Source of the DNA: an uncultured Lachnospiraceae bacterium
GTDB taxonomy: Bacteria > Bacillota > Clostridia > Lachnospirales > Lachnospiraceae
Length of the DNA stretch: 64,000 nucleotides
Direction of reading: 5' to 3'
Assembly (NCBI GenBank): GCA_947176505.1
Contig: CAMWQW010000012.1
Location: forward strand, 62,001 to 126,000
The translations under genes and the position numbers were made by a program. Shown here one piece after another: positions 1-8,576 of the stretch. Position 1 is the first letter of the stretch; the number at the start of each line of letters is the position of its first letter. The notes below the pieces were generated by a model. The model was not told the origin of the DNA and did no database searches. It saw nothing but the letters and a program-made list of their open reading frames with translations.

Positions 1-629
1 CAGTCTGGTTTATTATCCTCCACTGCCAATATGCCTCTTGCATTCTCGAAAAGCTTAAGAGAAACTTTTAATCCTTTAATCAGTTTCTCCGGCTCTTCCA
101 ACATTCTTCTGTAGTCAGATGTAAGATATGGCTCACACTCTGCACAATTCGCAATTACATAGTCAATCTTATCCGGTTCTTTAGGAGAGAGCTTAATATA
201 AGTTGGAAAACCCGCTCCACCCATACCGACAATGCCTGCTTCTTTAATCCGTTCTATAATCTCCTCTCTGCCCATCTTCTCCAACGGCTTTACTTGCGGA
301 TATTCCACTTCCTCGTATAATCCGTCATTCTCGATGATAATACTCATCACGTTATCCCCGGTGACTACCCGCCTCGGTTCAATAGATTTGACAGTACCCG
401 ATACTGTCGCATAAATCGGCGCAGACACAAATCCTCCCGCTTCGGCAATCTTCTGTCCGGTCAGCACATGATCGCCCTTTTGCACAATCGGCTTCGCCGG
501 CGCTCCGATATGCTGCGATAGCGGATATACCAAATCACCTTTTGGCAGAACTGCTTTGATAGGCTTATCCTTAGACAATTCTTTACCGTCATAAGGATGA
601 ATGCCACCTTGAAATGTTCGCTTTGCCAT
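1..629 (-). CDS. rnfC: Electron transport complex subunit RnfC, 5' part (runs off the window)
   Basis: RnfC is the soluble NADH-binding subunit of the Rnf complex, which couples ferredoxin oxidation and NAD+ reduction to ion pumping in anaerobes. Only the first 209 codons are here; the C-terminal iron-sulfur part lies beyond position 1. The protein begins MAKRTFQGGIHPYDGK, the usual start of clostridial RnfC, and has the glycine-rich stretch IVGMGGAGFP used in nucleotide/flavin binding, followed by IANCAECEP. The start at 629 is preceded by a good AGAGGGG ribosome site. The other rnf genes would be expected beyond the left edge. The family call is firm; the ion (Na+ or H+) cannot be told. Confidence 0.93.
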   Translation of the reverse strand, partial: MAKRTFQGGIHPYDGKELSKDKPIKAVLPKGDLVYPLSQHIGAPAKPIVQKGDHVLTGQKIAEAGGFVSAPIYATVSGTVKSIEPRRVVTGDNVMSIIIENDGLYEEVEYPQVKPLEKMGREEIIERIKEAGIVGMGGAGFPTYIKLSPKEPDKIDYVIANCAECEPYLTSDYRRMLEEPEKLIKGLKVSLKLFENARGILAVEDNKPD

Positions 630-843
630 TTTTTGCCCCTCTTTCTATATAGTATCATTCGATTCCCATGTATCGCCGCCGGACAGCTTTATGCCTCGCC
701 ACGCCGTCCGACACAATAACTGAGAACAATTTTCATCTGTAAAAGCTTACTCTATAAATATACTATTATTCGACGAAAAAAACTACTGTTATTTCAAAAA
801 ATATGTTAGTATATACCTAAGTTATTTGTTGTAGGAGAACATT

Positions 844-1947
844 ATGCGGACGATTAACCAAACACTAGAAAATTTTACGGTACAATATCCTTTAGAGAGA
901 ATTGCTCCCCTTGATAAACTGCTGTTTATCGACATAGAAACCACCGGATTTACAGCGAAAAGTTCTTCTCTGTATCTGATTGGAGCAGCATACTATTATT
1001 CCGGCCGTTGGCATATCAAACAATGGCTCGCCACAAATTATGAAGATGAGAAAGCACTTTTGGATGATTTCTTTCCTTTTGCTGCCGATTTTACCCACCT
1101 GATTCATTTTAACGGTAATAATTTCGACCTTCCTTATCTGCTGCAAAAGTGCGAAATGTACAAGTTACCCTACCACTTTGATGATTTTGAGGGTATTGAT
1201 ATCTACAAACGGATATTCCCTTACAAATTTTTTCTGCACACGCCTAACTGTAAACAAAAAACTTTGGAGGAACTCCTCGGTATCGACAGGGAAGATATCT
1301 ATAACGGTGGAGAATTAATCGGCATATATCATGAATATGTGAAAAACCCTACAGAAGAGGCCTGCCGTTTTCTTCTTCTTCACAATAGTGATGATATGAA
1401 AGGAATGCTGCAAATATTGCCGCTCCTTGCCTTCTATGACCTTTTTAACGGTCCTCTCAAAGCTAAAAAGGTACAGTCTAACCGCTATGTCGATTACCAC
1501 GGACATGACAAGCAGGAACTTTTGATGAAATTAGAGCTTCCAACGCCCCTTCCGCTTCCCATTGCAAACCTTTCAAACGGATGTTATTTCAGCGGAGAAT
1601 CGAACGAAGGGATTCTTAAGGTTCCTGTTTATGAAGAAGAAATGAAATATTTTTATTCCAATTATAAAGATTACTATTATCTTCCGGAAGAAGATGTGGC
1701 TCTCCATAAATCAGTTGCCTCATTCGTGGACAAGACTCACCGTGTTCAGGCTGCTGCATCCACATGCTACACACGTAAATACTCTACTTATCTTCCTCAA
1801 TGGGATATTTTCATGGAGCCCTTCTTTAAGAGAGACTATAAGAGTAAAGATTTATTCTTTGAATTGACTGACGAAATCAAGAAAAACCGTGAACTGTTCT
1901 CACGATATGCACAGTACCTGCTTGGCAAAATGGCTAAAACATACTGA
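844..1947 (+). CDS. YprB-like RNase H-fold 3'-5' exonuclease
   Basis: A 367-residue protein with an RNase H-like DEDD exonuclease domain of the YprB type (residues about 25-195). Exo I motif is FIDIETTGF, Exo II is HFNGNNFDLPYL, and an Exo III-like HNSDDMKGM stretch follows, so all acidic metal ligands seem present. The C-terminal half (about 200-367) is less conserved. In Bacillus such proteins carry only this domain and their substrate is not well defined; a role in nucleic-acid processing is inferred. The gene stands alone on the plus strand with a GTAGGAG ribosome site and ends at a strong inverted-repeat terminator. Confidence 0.8.
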   Translation: MRTINQTLENFTVQYPLERIAPLDKLLFIDIETTGFTAKSSSLYLIGAAYYYSGRWHIKQWLATNYEDEKALLDDFFPFAADFTHLIHFNGNNFDLPYLLQKCEMYKLPYHFDDFEGIDIYKRIFPYKFFLHTPNCKQKTLEELLGIDREDIYNGGELIGIYHEYVKNPTEEACRFLLLHNSDDMKGMLQILPLLAFYDLFNGPLKAKKVQSNRYVDYHGHDKQELLMKLELPTPLPLPIANLSNGCYFSGESNEGILKVPVYEEEMKYFYSNYKDYYYLPEEDVALHKSVASFVDKTHRVQAAASTCYTRKYSTYLPQWDIFMEPFFKRDYKSKDLFFELTDEIKKNRELFSRYAQYLLGKMAKTY

Positions 1948-1956
1948 CAAGAACAA

Positions 1957-1996
1957 GATAACAAAGGACGTTTCCGAGGAAACGTCCTTTGTTATC
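1957..1996. terminator. Perfect 19-bp inverted repeat between convergent genes
   Basis: The arms at 1957-1975 and 1978-1996 are exact reverse complements around a 2-base centre, so a long hairpin forms in RNA from either strand. It lies 9 bases after the YprB-like stop and 28 bases beyond the cheR stop. No pure T run follows on the plus side (TCTCATTATAT), but position and perfection suggest a shared bidirectional terminator. Confidence 0.8.
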
Positions 1997-2024
1997 TCTC
2001 ATTATATCTACACAATTCTTATTA

Positions 2025-2804
2025 CTACATCGGTCTCTGATAGAAGAAAGAATTCTTTCTTTCAAATCCCACTTCTTTGTGATTAATAATCTGTTCTGTA
2101 CTTCCGATGAACAAGTAACCGCCCGGTTTTAAGCTCTTCTGGAACTTACGGAAAACTTCATCTTTAGCTTCCTCTGTAAAATAGATGAGCACATTACGAC
2201 AAACAATCAAATGATAATCCGTCGGATATGTATCCTTTAACAAATTGTGTTCTTTGAATTCTACTCTCGCCTTCACTTCATCGGAAATCTGATAAGACGG
2301 TCCGATTTTCGTAAAGAATTTCTTCTTTAAATCATCCGGAACACCTGCTACACTCTTCTCCGAATACAACCCGGCTTTCGCTTTTGCAATTACCTGTTTA
2401 TCCAAATCTGTCGCGTAAATCTTAATCTGGTTCATAGACAAATGTCTAGAAAGCGCCATGACAAGCGAATAAGGTTCATCGCCTGTAGAACATGCTGCAC
2501 TCCAAATTTTGAGGTTGTTACCGTAACGCTTAATCAAATCCGGGAAAATTTCCTGATCCAGCAATCTCCACTGATCGGTATTACGATAAAACTCAGAAAC
2601 ATTGATTGTCAGATAATTTACAAACTCCTCAAACATGTTACGATCTGATTTTAAAGCCGCCACATATTTGTCATATCCAACAACCTTATTTTTTGCAATC
2701 AGCGTATCAATTCGACGTTTCATCTGCTTCTCTTTATAAGCATTCAAATCAATTTTCGTCAAATCATATATCGCTTTTTTGAAATACTCATAATCATATG
2801 CCAT
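2025..2804 (-). CDS. cheR: Chemotaxis protein methyltransferase CheR
   Basis: CheR uses S-adenosylmethionine to methylate glutamates of chemoreceptors. The 259-residue protein has the N-terminal all-helical domain (about 1-75; motif LTINVSEFYRN) and the Rossmann methyltransferase domain with the SAM-binding stretch WSAACSTGDEPYSLVM. LIVCRNVLIYF and the ending GSTEQI are also typical. I chose ATG at 2804 rather than GTG at 2813, because AGGCGGTG sits 6 bases before it. It lies 42 bases after rpsA, away from any che cluster, so it may be co-transcribed with housekeeping genes. A likely substrate is the chemoreceptor at 14083. Confidence 0.95.
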   Translation of the reverse strand: MAYDYEYFKKAIYDLTKIDLNAYKEKQMKRRIDTLIAKNKVVGYDKYVAALKSDRNMFEEFVNYLTINVSEFYRNTDQWRLLDQEIFPDLIKRYGNNLKIWSAACSTGDEPYSLVMALSRHLSMNQIKIYATDLDKQVIAKAKAGLYSEKSVAGVPDDLKKKFFTKIGPSYQISDEVKARVEFKEHNLLKDTYPTDYHLIVCRNVLIYFTEEAKDEVFRKFQKSLKPGGYLFIGSTEQIINHKEVGFERKNSFFYQRPM

Positions 2805-2846
2805 AATCTTCACCGCCTGTTAATTATCTTATTATTCTATATTATA

Positions 2847-3998
2847 TTATGCTTCTGCTTCTTCAGCAGCTTCATTTGCTATCATTGCCTCGATATCTAC
2901 GGAAGCAACATCCGCATCATCATCCGCTTTCTCCTCTTCCGGTTCCGGAGCAAACATAGCTTTTACGCTGAGACTGATTTTCTTATCTGCCTCATTGAAG
3001 TCAACAACCTTAGCCGTCACCTCCTCACCAGCTTTAAGTACATCAGCAGGTTTCTCAATATGTTCTTTAGAAATCTGTGATACATGAAGCAGTGCATCAA
3101 TTCCGGCTTCCAATTCAATGAATGCGCCAAAGTCAGTCATGCGTGCAACCTTGCCTGTCACCACGTTGCCTATCGCATATTTGCTTGCAGCATCCTTCCA
3201 AGGATTCTCATTTTCAAATTTCAGACTAAGCGCAATTTTTGTGCCGGAAATCTCTTTAATCAAAACTTTCACTACATCGCCGACTTTGAATACCTTCTTG
3301 GGATTTTCCACTCTGCCCCATGACATTTCAGAAATATGAAGTAATCCGTCGCAGCCGCCCAAATCAATAAACGCACCAAAGTCAGTCACATTCTTGACTG
3401 TACCTTCAACAGTATCTCCCTCTTTAATCGTCTCAAATAATTTCTTCTGCAGCTCTGCTTTCTCAGCCATAATCAACTGCTTTCTGTCACCGATATAACG
3501 TCTTCTCTTAGGATTATACTCACTGATTACAAACTCAATCTCCTGTCCGGCATATTTGTTCAAATCTTTCTCATAAGTATCAGACACAAGACTCGCCGGA
3601 ATAAAAATTCTAACTTCCTCTACGACAACACTCAAGCCGCCGTCAAGCACCTGTGTAACTTTCGCTTTCAATACCTCTCTGTTATTATATGCTTCCTCAA
3701 TCCTCTTATTGCCTCTATCTGCAGCAAGACGCTTGTAGGTAAGGAGAACTTGTCCCTCGCCGTCATTTACTTTGAGTACCTTCACTTCCATGGTATCTCC
3801 GGGTTTGGCAATGGTTGTCAAATCTACATTAGGTTCATTTGTATATTCATTTCTGGTAAGAACACCATCTGATTTATATCCGATGTTGAGAATAATCTCT
3901 TCCGGTTTCACATCAATAACGGTACCTTCAACAACCTCTCCTGTGTGTATTGTCTTAAAAGACTCTTCTAACATTTGTTCAAAAGTTAATTCTGACAT
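2847..3998 (-). CDS. rpsA: S1 RNA-binding domain protein (ribosomal protein S1 homologue)
   Basis: A 383-residue protein with four S1 (OB-fold) domains in tandem: starting near GEVVEGTVIDV, VLKAKVTQVLDGG, GDTVEGTVKNVTDFGAFIDLGG and GNVVTGKVARMTDFGAFIEL. The last two have the full DFGAFI signature of RNA-binding S1 repeats. The acidic tail is rich in E and A. Four repeats instead of the six of proteobacterial S1 is normal for Firmicutes. The start at 3998 (MSELTFEQML) has a perfect AGGAGG 9 bases upstream; that site lies inside the end of ispH, which it overlaps by 20 bases. In many clostridia the two are fused into one polypeptide. Confidence 0.93.
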   Translation of the reverse strand: MSELTFEQMLEESFKTIHTGEVVEGTVIDVKPEEIILNIGYKSDGVLTRNEYTNEPNVDLTTIAKPGDTMEVKVLKVNDGEGQVLLTYKRLAADRGNKRIEEAYNNREVLKAKVTQVLDGGLSVVVEEVRIFIPASLVSDTYEKDLNKYAGQEIEFVISEYNPKRRRYIGDRKQLIMAEKAELQKKLFETIKEGDTVEGTVKNVTDFGAFIDLGGCDGLLHISEMSWGRVENPKKVFKVGDVVKVLIKEISGTKIALSLKFENENPWKDAASKYAIGNVVTGKVARMTDFGAFIELEAGIDALLHVSQISKEHIEKPADVLKAGEEVTAKVVDFNEADKKISLSVKAMFAPEPEEEKADDDADVASVDIEAMIANEAAEEAEA

Positions 3999-4827
3999 AA
4001 TTTTGAACCTCCTCGATAATATTGTTTGGGGTAGACGCCCCTGCTGTAATACCCACCAGTCGGACAGATTTAGGTAAATCCAAATGCAAGTCATTCAATG
4101 TCTGTATAAAATACGTATTCGCACACTCCTGCATGCAGATCTCATATAGCTTCCGTGTATTAGAACTATGATTGCCACCTATTACTATCATAACATCGAC
4201 CTTCGCGGCTATCTTCCTAGCCTCAGCCTGTCGCACTTCCGTAGCGTTACATATAGTATTCACAACATAAACATTGTAACCTTTTTTCATGAAAATTTCA
4301 ACCATATCTTGAAATTTATTGTAGTTAAATGTCGTCTGAGAAACAATACAAATTTCTACGTCCTGTCCGCATACAAAATTATGCGCTTCTTCTAAGGACT
4401 CAATCACCGTTGTCGGTTCTGTTGACCATCCCATAATCCCTTCTACTTCCGGGTGTCCTGCATTACCGATAATCACGATTTTCTTACCGGCTCTGCTCTC
4501 CGTTTCCACAATATTATGAATACGTTTAACAAAGGGACATGTGGCATCCACACACTCTAATCCCTGTTTTTCTATTAGTTCGCAAATTCTTTTGGGCACG
4601 CCGTGGGAACGAATTACTACAGTTCCTTCCGTAATCGTTTGAAGCTGCTCTTCACTTTCAATAACCCGTACACCTTTCTGCTCCAAATCTTTCACAACTT
4701 CCTCGTTATGTATGATCGGACCATATGTATAAATCGGTTTACCCGTGTCAGCCTGCTTATATACCTGCTCTACCGCTCTTTTCACGCCGAAACAAAACCC
4801 GGCATGTTCAGCCAAAATCACTTCCAT
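3979..4827 (-). CDS. ispH: 4-hydroxy-3-methylbut-2-enyl diphosphate reductase (IspH/LytB)
   Basis: IspH carries out the last step of the non-mevalonate isoprenoid pathway, reducing HMBPP to IPP and DMAPP with a [4Fe-4S] cluster. The three conserved cysteines are visible in HAGFCFGVKRAVE, VDATCPFVKRIH and NTICNATEVRQ, and IVSQTTFN and HSSNTRKL are family signatures. I place the start at 4827 (MEVILAEHAGFCFG); the frame is open 15 codons further upstream but those residues are not conserved in the family. Length is 282 residues, normal for an unfused IspH. The last codons overlap the start of rpsA, so translation of rpsA is probably coupled to it. Confidence 0.95.
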   Translation of the reverse strand: MEVILAEHAGFCFGVKRAVEQVYKQADTGKPIYTYGPIIHNEEVVKDLEQKGVRVIESEEQLQTITEGTVVIRSHGVPKRICELIEKQGLECVDATCPFVKRIHNIVETESRAGKKIVIIGNAGHPEVEGIMGWSTEPTTVIESLEEAHNFVCGQDVEICIVSQTTFNYNKFQDMVEIFMKKGYNVYVVNTICNATEVRQAEARKIAAKVDVMIVIGGNHSSNTRKLYEICMQECANTYFIQTLNDLHLDLPKSVRLVGITAGASTPNNIIEEVQNYVRINF

Positions 4828-4895
4828 GCTAACAGATACCTTTCTTTTTATCTGGTATTTGATTCCGTTCAAGACACAATACCTGTCGTATTCTG

Positions 4896-5552
4896 TTACC
4901 GCACTAACGCGATAATCGCATCAGCCACCTCGTCAATTGTCTTATCAGAAGAATCTATCAGTACCGCATCCTCCGCCTGCTTAAGCGGTGATATCTCTCT
5001 TGTCATATCCTGTTTGTCACGTTCTATAATATCTTTTTCTATCGTATCTAACTCACACGAAATGCCCTTTTCCGATAATTCCTTATAGCGTCTCTTTGCG
5101 CGAACCCTGCTGTCTGCCGTCAGATAAACTTTGACCTGCGCATCGGGCAGCACGCATGTACCGATATCCCGCCCGTCCATAACCACATCTTTGGACGCTG
5201 CCAGCTTCTGCTGCAACTCCACCATCTTCTTACGGACATTGGGATTCGGGCTACTGGCAGAAGCCATATTCCCCACTTCCTCCGTCCGTATCAGTCCATT
5301 TACATTCTCGCCGTTCAGATATACAATCTGCTCTCCATTCTCATATCCGATTGTAATGTCTGCCTCTGCACACTTCACATTAATCTTCTCCGTCTCCGAC
5401 GGCTCAACCTTTTCCCTGAGCAGATACAATGCCATCGCGCGATACATCGCGCCTGTATCCACATAGATATATCCCAGTTTCCTTGCAATTTTTTTTGCTA
5501 TCGTACTCTTACCTGCACCTGCCGGTCCGTCAATGGCAATGTTATAACTCAT
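4896..5552 (-). CDS. cmk: Cytidylate kinase
   Basis: Phosphorylates CMP and dCMP with ATP. The 218-residue protein begins with a P-loop, IDGPAGAGKSTIAKKIA (residues about 6-22), followed by the CMP-kinase signature YVDTGAMYRA and later VMDGRDIGTCVLP and AKRRYKEL. Length and motifs fit bacterial Cmk. The ribosome site GAGGG is 8 bases before ATG 5552. It sits 68 bases before ispH and just after the flavoprotein gene, an order (flavoprotein-cmk-ispH-rpsA) common in clostridia. Confidence 0.97.
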   Translation of the reverse strand: MSYNIAIDGPAGAGKSTIAKKIARKLGYIYVDTGAMYRAMALYLLREKVEPSETEKINVKCAEADITIGYENGEQIVYLNGENVNGLIRTEEVGNMASASSPNPNVRKKMVELQQKLAASKDVVMDGRDIGTCVLPDAQVKVYLTADSRVRAKRRYKELSEKGISCELDTIEKDIIERDKQDMTREISPLKQAEDAVLIDSSDKTIDEVADAIIALVR

Positions 5553-5571
5553 ATGTTTCCCTCATCTTTCT

Positions 5572-6807
5572 TTATATATTCGATATGCTGTTTCCTGCAA
5601 GGTGTCCCGTAGACCATGCAATCTGCAGATTGAATCCTCCTGTAACTGCATCTAAGTCTAACAACTCTCCTGCAAAATAAAGTCCTTTTACCAGTTTAGA
5701 CTCCATTGTTGACGGGTTCACTTCCTTTACTTTGACGCCGCCTTGCGTAATAATCGCTTCGTCATAGTCTCTTAACCCTGCCACCTGCATTGTAAGTCCT
5801 TTGGTAATCTCAATTAACCTGCTGCGCTCCATTTTTGTAATCTCGTGAATCTTTTTCTCACCGTCAACTCCTGACAGGTCAATCATCACCGGAGTCAGCT
5901 TAGCCGGGTATAACGCGCCTATTACATTTTTAAACTGTTTGTTAAGATTTTGTTCAAAATCTCTCAGAATCCGCTTGTCCAACTGCTCTGTGGTGAGCGC
6001 TGGCTTTAAATCAACCGTAACCGTAACCTGCTGTTTATCCTTACATTTTGCATAAAAACTGCTGGCTGACAACACTAGCGGTCCACTGACTCCGAAATGC
6101 GTGAAAAGCATTTCGCCAAACCCCTGCCATATTTTTTTGGTACCACAGGACATCGTCAGCTTAACATTTCTAAGGGAGAGCCCCTGCAAAGCACGGCACC
6201 AAGTCTCTTTAATCTCCATCGGTACCAATGCCGGCATACATTCTTTCACCGTATGTCCCAACATCTCAGCCATGCGGTATCCGTCCCCTGTGGCTCCTGT
6301 CGTCGGATAAGACAATCCGCCTGTCGCAAGTATGACCGCATCTGCCGCAATTCTTTCCCCACTCGTACATAAGACACCCGTCACTCTTCCATCCTTCGCC
6401 GTCACTTCCTTGACCGCAGTTTTAAGCCGCACAGCAACCCCTTCTCTTTTCAGAAGACGTTCCAATGCCGCTATAATATCCGAGGAGTGATCGGACACCG
6501 GGAAAACACGTTCTCCCCGCTCCACCTTCAAAGGACATCCCGCCCTACTCAAAAACTCCATCATCTGCATATTGTTAAAATCATAAAATGCACTGTATAA
6601 GAATTTCGGATTACTCACAATATTCTCAAAAAGCTTGTCCTGCTCACAGGCATTGGTCACATTGCACCGTCCTTTACCTGTAATATACAATTTTTTCCCC
6701 AGCTTTTCATTCTGTTCCAACAAAACTACTCTGTGCCCGCATTCCGCGGCGGCGTACGCTGCCATCATTCCGGCTGCGCCGCCGCCTATCACAATCACAC
6801 TACTCAT
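5572..6807 (-). CDS. HI0933-family (YhiN/BaiN-like) NAD(P)/FAD-dependent oxidoreductase
   Basis: A 411-residue flavoprotein with an N-terminal FAD-binding Rossmann fold (VIVIGGGAAGMMAAYAA, residues about 4-20), the signature GKKLYITGKGRCNVTNAC, a second dinucleotide motif (AVILATGGLSYPTTGATGDGY) and a C-terminal FAD contact (GLYFAGELLDLDAVTGGFNLQIAWSTG). All marks of the HI0933/YhiN family are present. Most members have no proven substrate; one gut clostridial relative (BaiN) has been linked to bile-acid dehydroxylation, but synteny here with cmk and ispH points to a general housekeeping role. Substrate unknown. Confidence 0.88.
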   Translation of the reverse strand: MSSVIVIGGGAAGMMAAYAAAECGHRVVLLEQNEKLGKKLYITGKGRCNVTNACEQDKLFENIVSNPKFLYSAFYDFNNMQMMEFLSRAGCPLKVERGERVFPVSDHSSDIIAALERLLKREGVAVRLKTAVKEVTAKDGRVTGVLCTSGERIAADAVILATGGLSYPTTGATGDGYRMAEMLGHTVKECMPALVPMEIKETWCRALQGLSLRNVKLTMSCGTKKIWQGFGEMLFTHFGVSGPLVLSASSFYAKCKDKQQVTVTVDLKPALTTEQLDKRILRDFEQNLNKQFKNVIGALYPAKLTPVMIDLSGVDGEKKIHEITKMERSRLIEITKGLTMQVAGLRDYDEAIITQGGVKVKEVNPSTMESKLVKGLYFAGELLDLDAVTGGFNLQIAWSTGHLAGNSISNI

Positions 6808-6867
6808 CTGCTATCCGTTCTGAAAGCTCATAAAGCTTTCCTCTCTATCACAATATCCGTTATGCAA

Positions 6868-7797
6868 TCAGTCTTCCTTCTTGCGTAGCGAATAATTCAG
6901 CATCGGTTCCTCATCTATAAAATTAATTTCATCATTCAGATAAACTTGGTAATTATTCCAAGCTTCTTCCAAATCCTTCAGATTTTTCTTGACATCTTCC
7001 GGACGTTTTAAGCACATCGCTACCACAAGCGCATTAATCACACTAAGAGGTGCCACCAGTGAATCGACGATTGATACCATGTCGCTTCTGGCCAGCAGAT
7101 TACAGGACGAATAGAGATTCATCGGAGAATGTACTGAATCCGTGATTGTAATTACTTTGGCATTTCTGTCATTTGCAAACTCCATCGCCTTTAATGTACG
7201 CATGGAATATCTCGGGAAACTAATACCAATCATCGCATCCTGCTCATCGATACGTATCATTTGTTCAAACGTCTCAGACACACTTGTTGTCTTTAAAAGT
7301 ATCACATTCCCACGAATCATATTCAGATAAAAATGTAAAAAATCAGCTAACGGCTCACAGCTCCTGACGCCCATCACATAGACACTTTTTGCTTCCAAAA
7401 TAATGTCCACCGCCGTCTCAAAAGCAACCGGATCAAGACTCTGTATCGTATCCTGTATCTTCTCTATGTCTGCCTCCAGTACCGAAGTCAATATTTCCGA
7501 CTGTGTACTTTTTCCGTATTTAGCGCCAATCTTCTGTACGGAATTAATCTTATTCTGCACCCAGTCCTCTAAGTCACGCTGAAATTCGGGATATCCATTA
7601 TAACCGATGAACATCGCATAACGAACAACGGTAGACTCACTAACTCCTACCGTTTCCCCTAATTTAGCGGCAGTCATAAATACCGCCTGATCATAATGGT
7701 CATAGATAAACGCAGAAATAGCTTTCTGTCCTTTACTCATCTTACTGTAATGTTCATTGATTCTTGTAATAATATCATACCGATTCTGTATAACCAT
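6868..7797 (-). CDS. MurR/RpiR-family transcriptional regulator with SIS domain
   Basis: A 309-residue regulator. Residues about 1-80 form the RpiR-type helix-turn-helix (MSKGQKAISAFIYDHYDQAVFMTAAKLGETVGVSESTVVRYAMFIGY, in part), and about 125-255 a SIS sugar-phosphate-binding domain (SVYVMGVRSCEPLADFLHFYL...MIGISFPRYS). Such proteins usually sense sugar phosphates or amino-sugar phosphates. No sugar operon adjoins it; it lies between a TetR regulator and the flavoprotein gene, so the target is unclear and could be distant. No strong ribosome site is seen before ATG 7797. Confidence 0.88.
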   Translation of the reverse strand: MVIQNRYDIITRINEHYSKMSKGQKAISAFIYDHYDQAVFMTAAKLGETVGVSESTVVRYAMFIGYNGYPEFQRDLEDWVQNKINSVQKIGAKYGKSTQSEILTSVLEADIEKIQDTIQSLDPVAFETAVDIILEAKSVYVMGVRSCEPLADFLHFYLNMIRGNVILLKTTSVSETFEQMIRIDEQDAMIGISFPRYSMRTLKAMEFANDRNAKVITITDSVHSPMNLYSSCNLLARSDMVSIVDSLVAPLSVINALVVAMCLKRPEDVKKNLKDLEEAWNNYQVYLNDEINFIDEEPMLNYSLRKKED

Positions 7798-7844
7798 GTT
7801 CTACCGCAACTATACCCTTCCTGTTCTCTATTACACTGTTATAT

Positions 7845-8396
7845 CTATACATTCAAAAAAGCTTTGTATGATTCTTCTAACAGTTTCACCGTATCATCTT
7901 CCTGCAAATCATAATCACCCGTAAGAGACATACATGCTGACCCATGAATGAAAATCCACATTCTCATAAACATGCCGCTTGGGTCTTTACAGCCATAGAG
8001 TTTCGCATTATTAATTTCTTTGACAACTGAACCCTTGTTACCATTCAGCAAATCATACAAACTCTTCCCGTGACGATTCTCAGCCATAAACAAAAGCTTG
8101 AACAACTGCTGCTCATCCTGTGCAAAGCGGATATATGCAAGCCCCATATTTACAAAAGGCGTATCGCTTGTCTTTGGAAAACTATCATAGTAGTTATGAA
8201 AAAACTCTATTGCTTTGCCGTACAAATCCTCTCCCAATTCTTCCATGTTTTTATATACGCGGAAAATCGGCTGAGTAGAGCATCCCGCCTTTGCTGCCAG
8301 CGTTCTGGCGCTCACCTGTGAAAAGCCACTCTGTCTGGTCATCTGAAATGCTGCATTTAAGATTTCATCCTTTGTAATTGTCTCTTTTCTAGCCAT
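7845..8396 (-). CDS. TetR/AcrR-family transcriptional regulator
   Basis: A 183-residue TetR-type repressor. The N-terminal helix-turn-helix covers residues about 5-50 (ITKDEILNAAFQMTRQSGFS followed by ARTLAAKAGCSTQPIFRVYKNMEEL), and the C-terminal part is the usual variable ligand/dimer domain. A good AGAGAGG ribosome site precedes ATG 8396. Its own promoter (8449-8477) is overlapped by the 12-bp palindrome TAACATATGTTA, the typical layout of TetR autoregulation. The same palindrome recurs at two other promoters in the window. The ligand is unknown. It may head a long operon running to cheR, because no gap between these genes exceeds 68 bases. Confidence 0.88.
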   Translation of the reverse strand: MARKETITKDEILNAAFQMTRQSGFSQVSARTLAAKAGCSTQPIFRVYKNMEELGEDLYGKAIEFFHNYYDSFPKTSDTPFVNMGLAYIRFAQDEQQLFKLLFMAENRHGKSLYDLLNGNKGSVVKEINNAKLYGCKDPSGMFMRMWIFIHGSACMSLTGDYDLQEDDTVKLLEESYKAFLNV

Positions 8397-8437
8397 AAGA
8401 TATAACCTCTCTTGTGTAGTAATCTATCATCTTTTGG

Positions 8438-8449
8438 TAACATATGTTA
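8438..8449. promoter_or_regulatory. 12-bp palindrome TAACATATGTTA, probable TetR operator
   Basis: Perfect palindrome just downstream of, and touching, the -10 hexamer of the TetR-gene promoter. A related half-site (GTTACATAA, minus strand) lies in the promoter spacer. The same 12-mer occurs at 46308-46319 and, with one change, at 57696-57707. Binding by the adjacent TetR protein is inferred from position. Confidence 0.6.
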
Positions 8450-8477
8450 TTATAATATATTATGTAACCCACGTCAA
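8449..8477 (-). promoter_or_regulatory. Sigma-A promoter of the TetR regulator gene
   Basis: Reading the minus strand: -35 TTGACG (8472-8477), 17-base spacer, -10 TATAAT (8449-8454). The start point would fall inside the palindrome at 8438-8449, so a bound repressor would block it. Confidence 0.75.
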
Positions 8478-8518
8478 TCTTTTTCTTTTGTTTTCAAAAG
8501 CAGTTGTTGTTTATACAG

Positions 8519-8549
8519 AAAAAGGGACGGATTTATCAATCCATCCCTT
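8519..8549 (-). terminator. Terminator of the Na+ decarboxylase operon
   Basis: Hairpin with 12-bp arms (8522-8533 and 8538-8549, one G-U pair) and a 4-base loop, 28 bases after the OadA stop. On the minus strand the arm ends in CCCTTTTTC, giving a T run. Classic intrinsic terminator. Confidence 0.85.
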
Positions 8550-8576
8550 AAATTCTAATTATGTCGTAAATTCATA

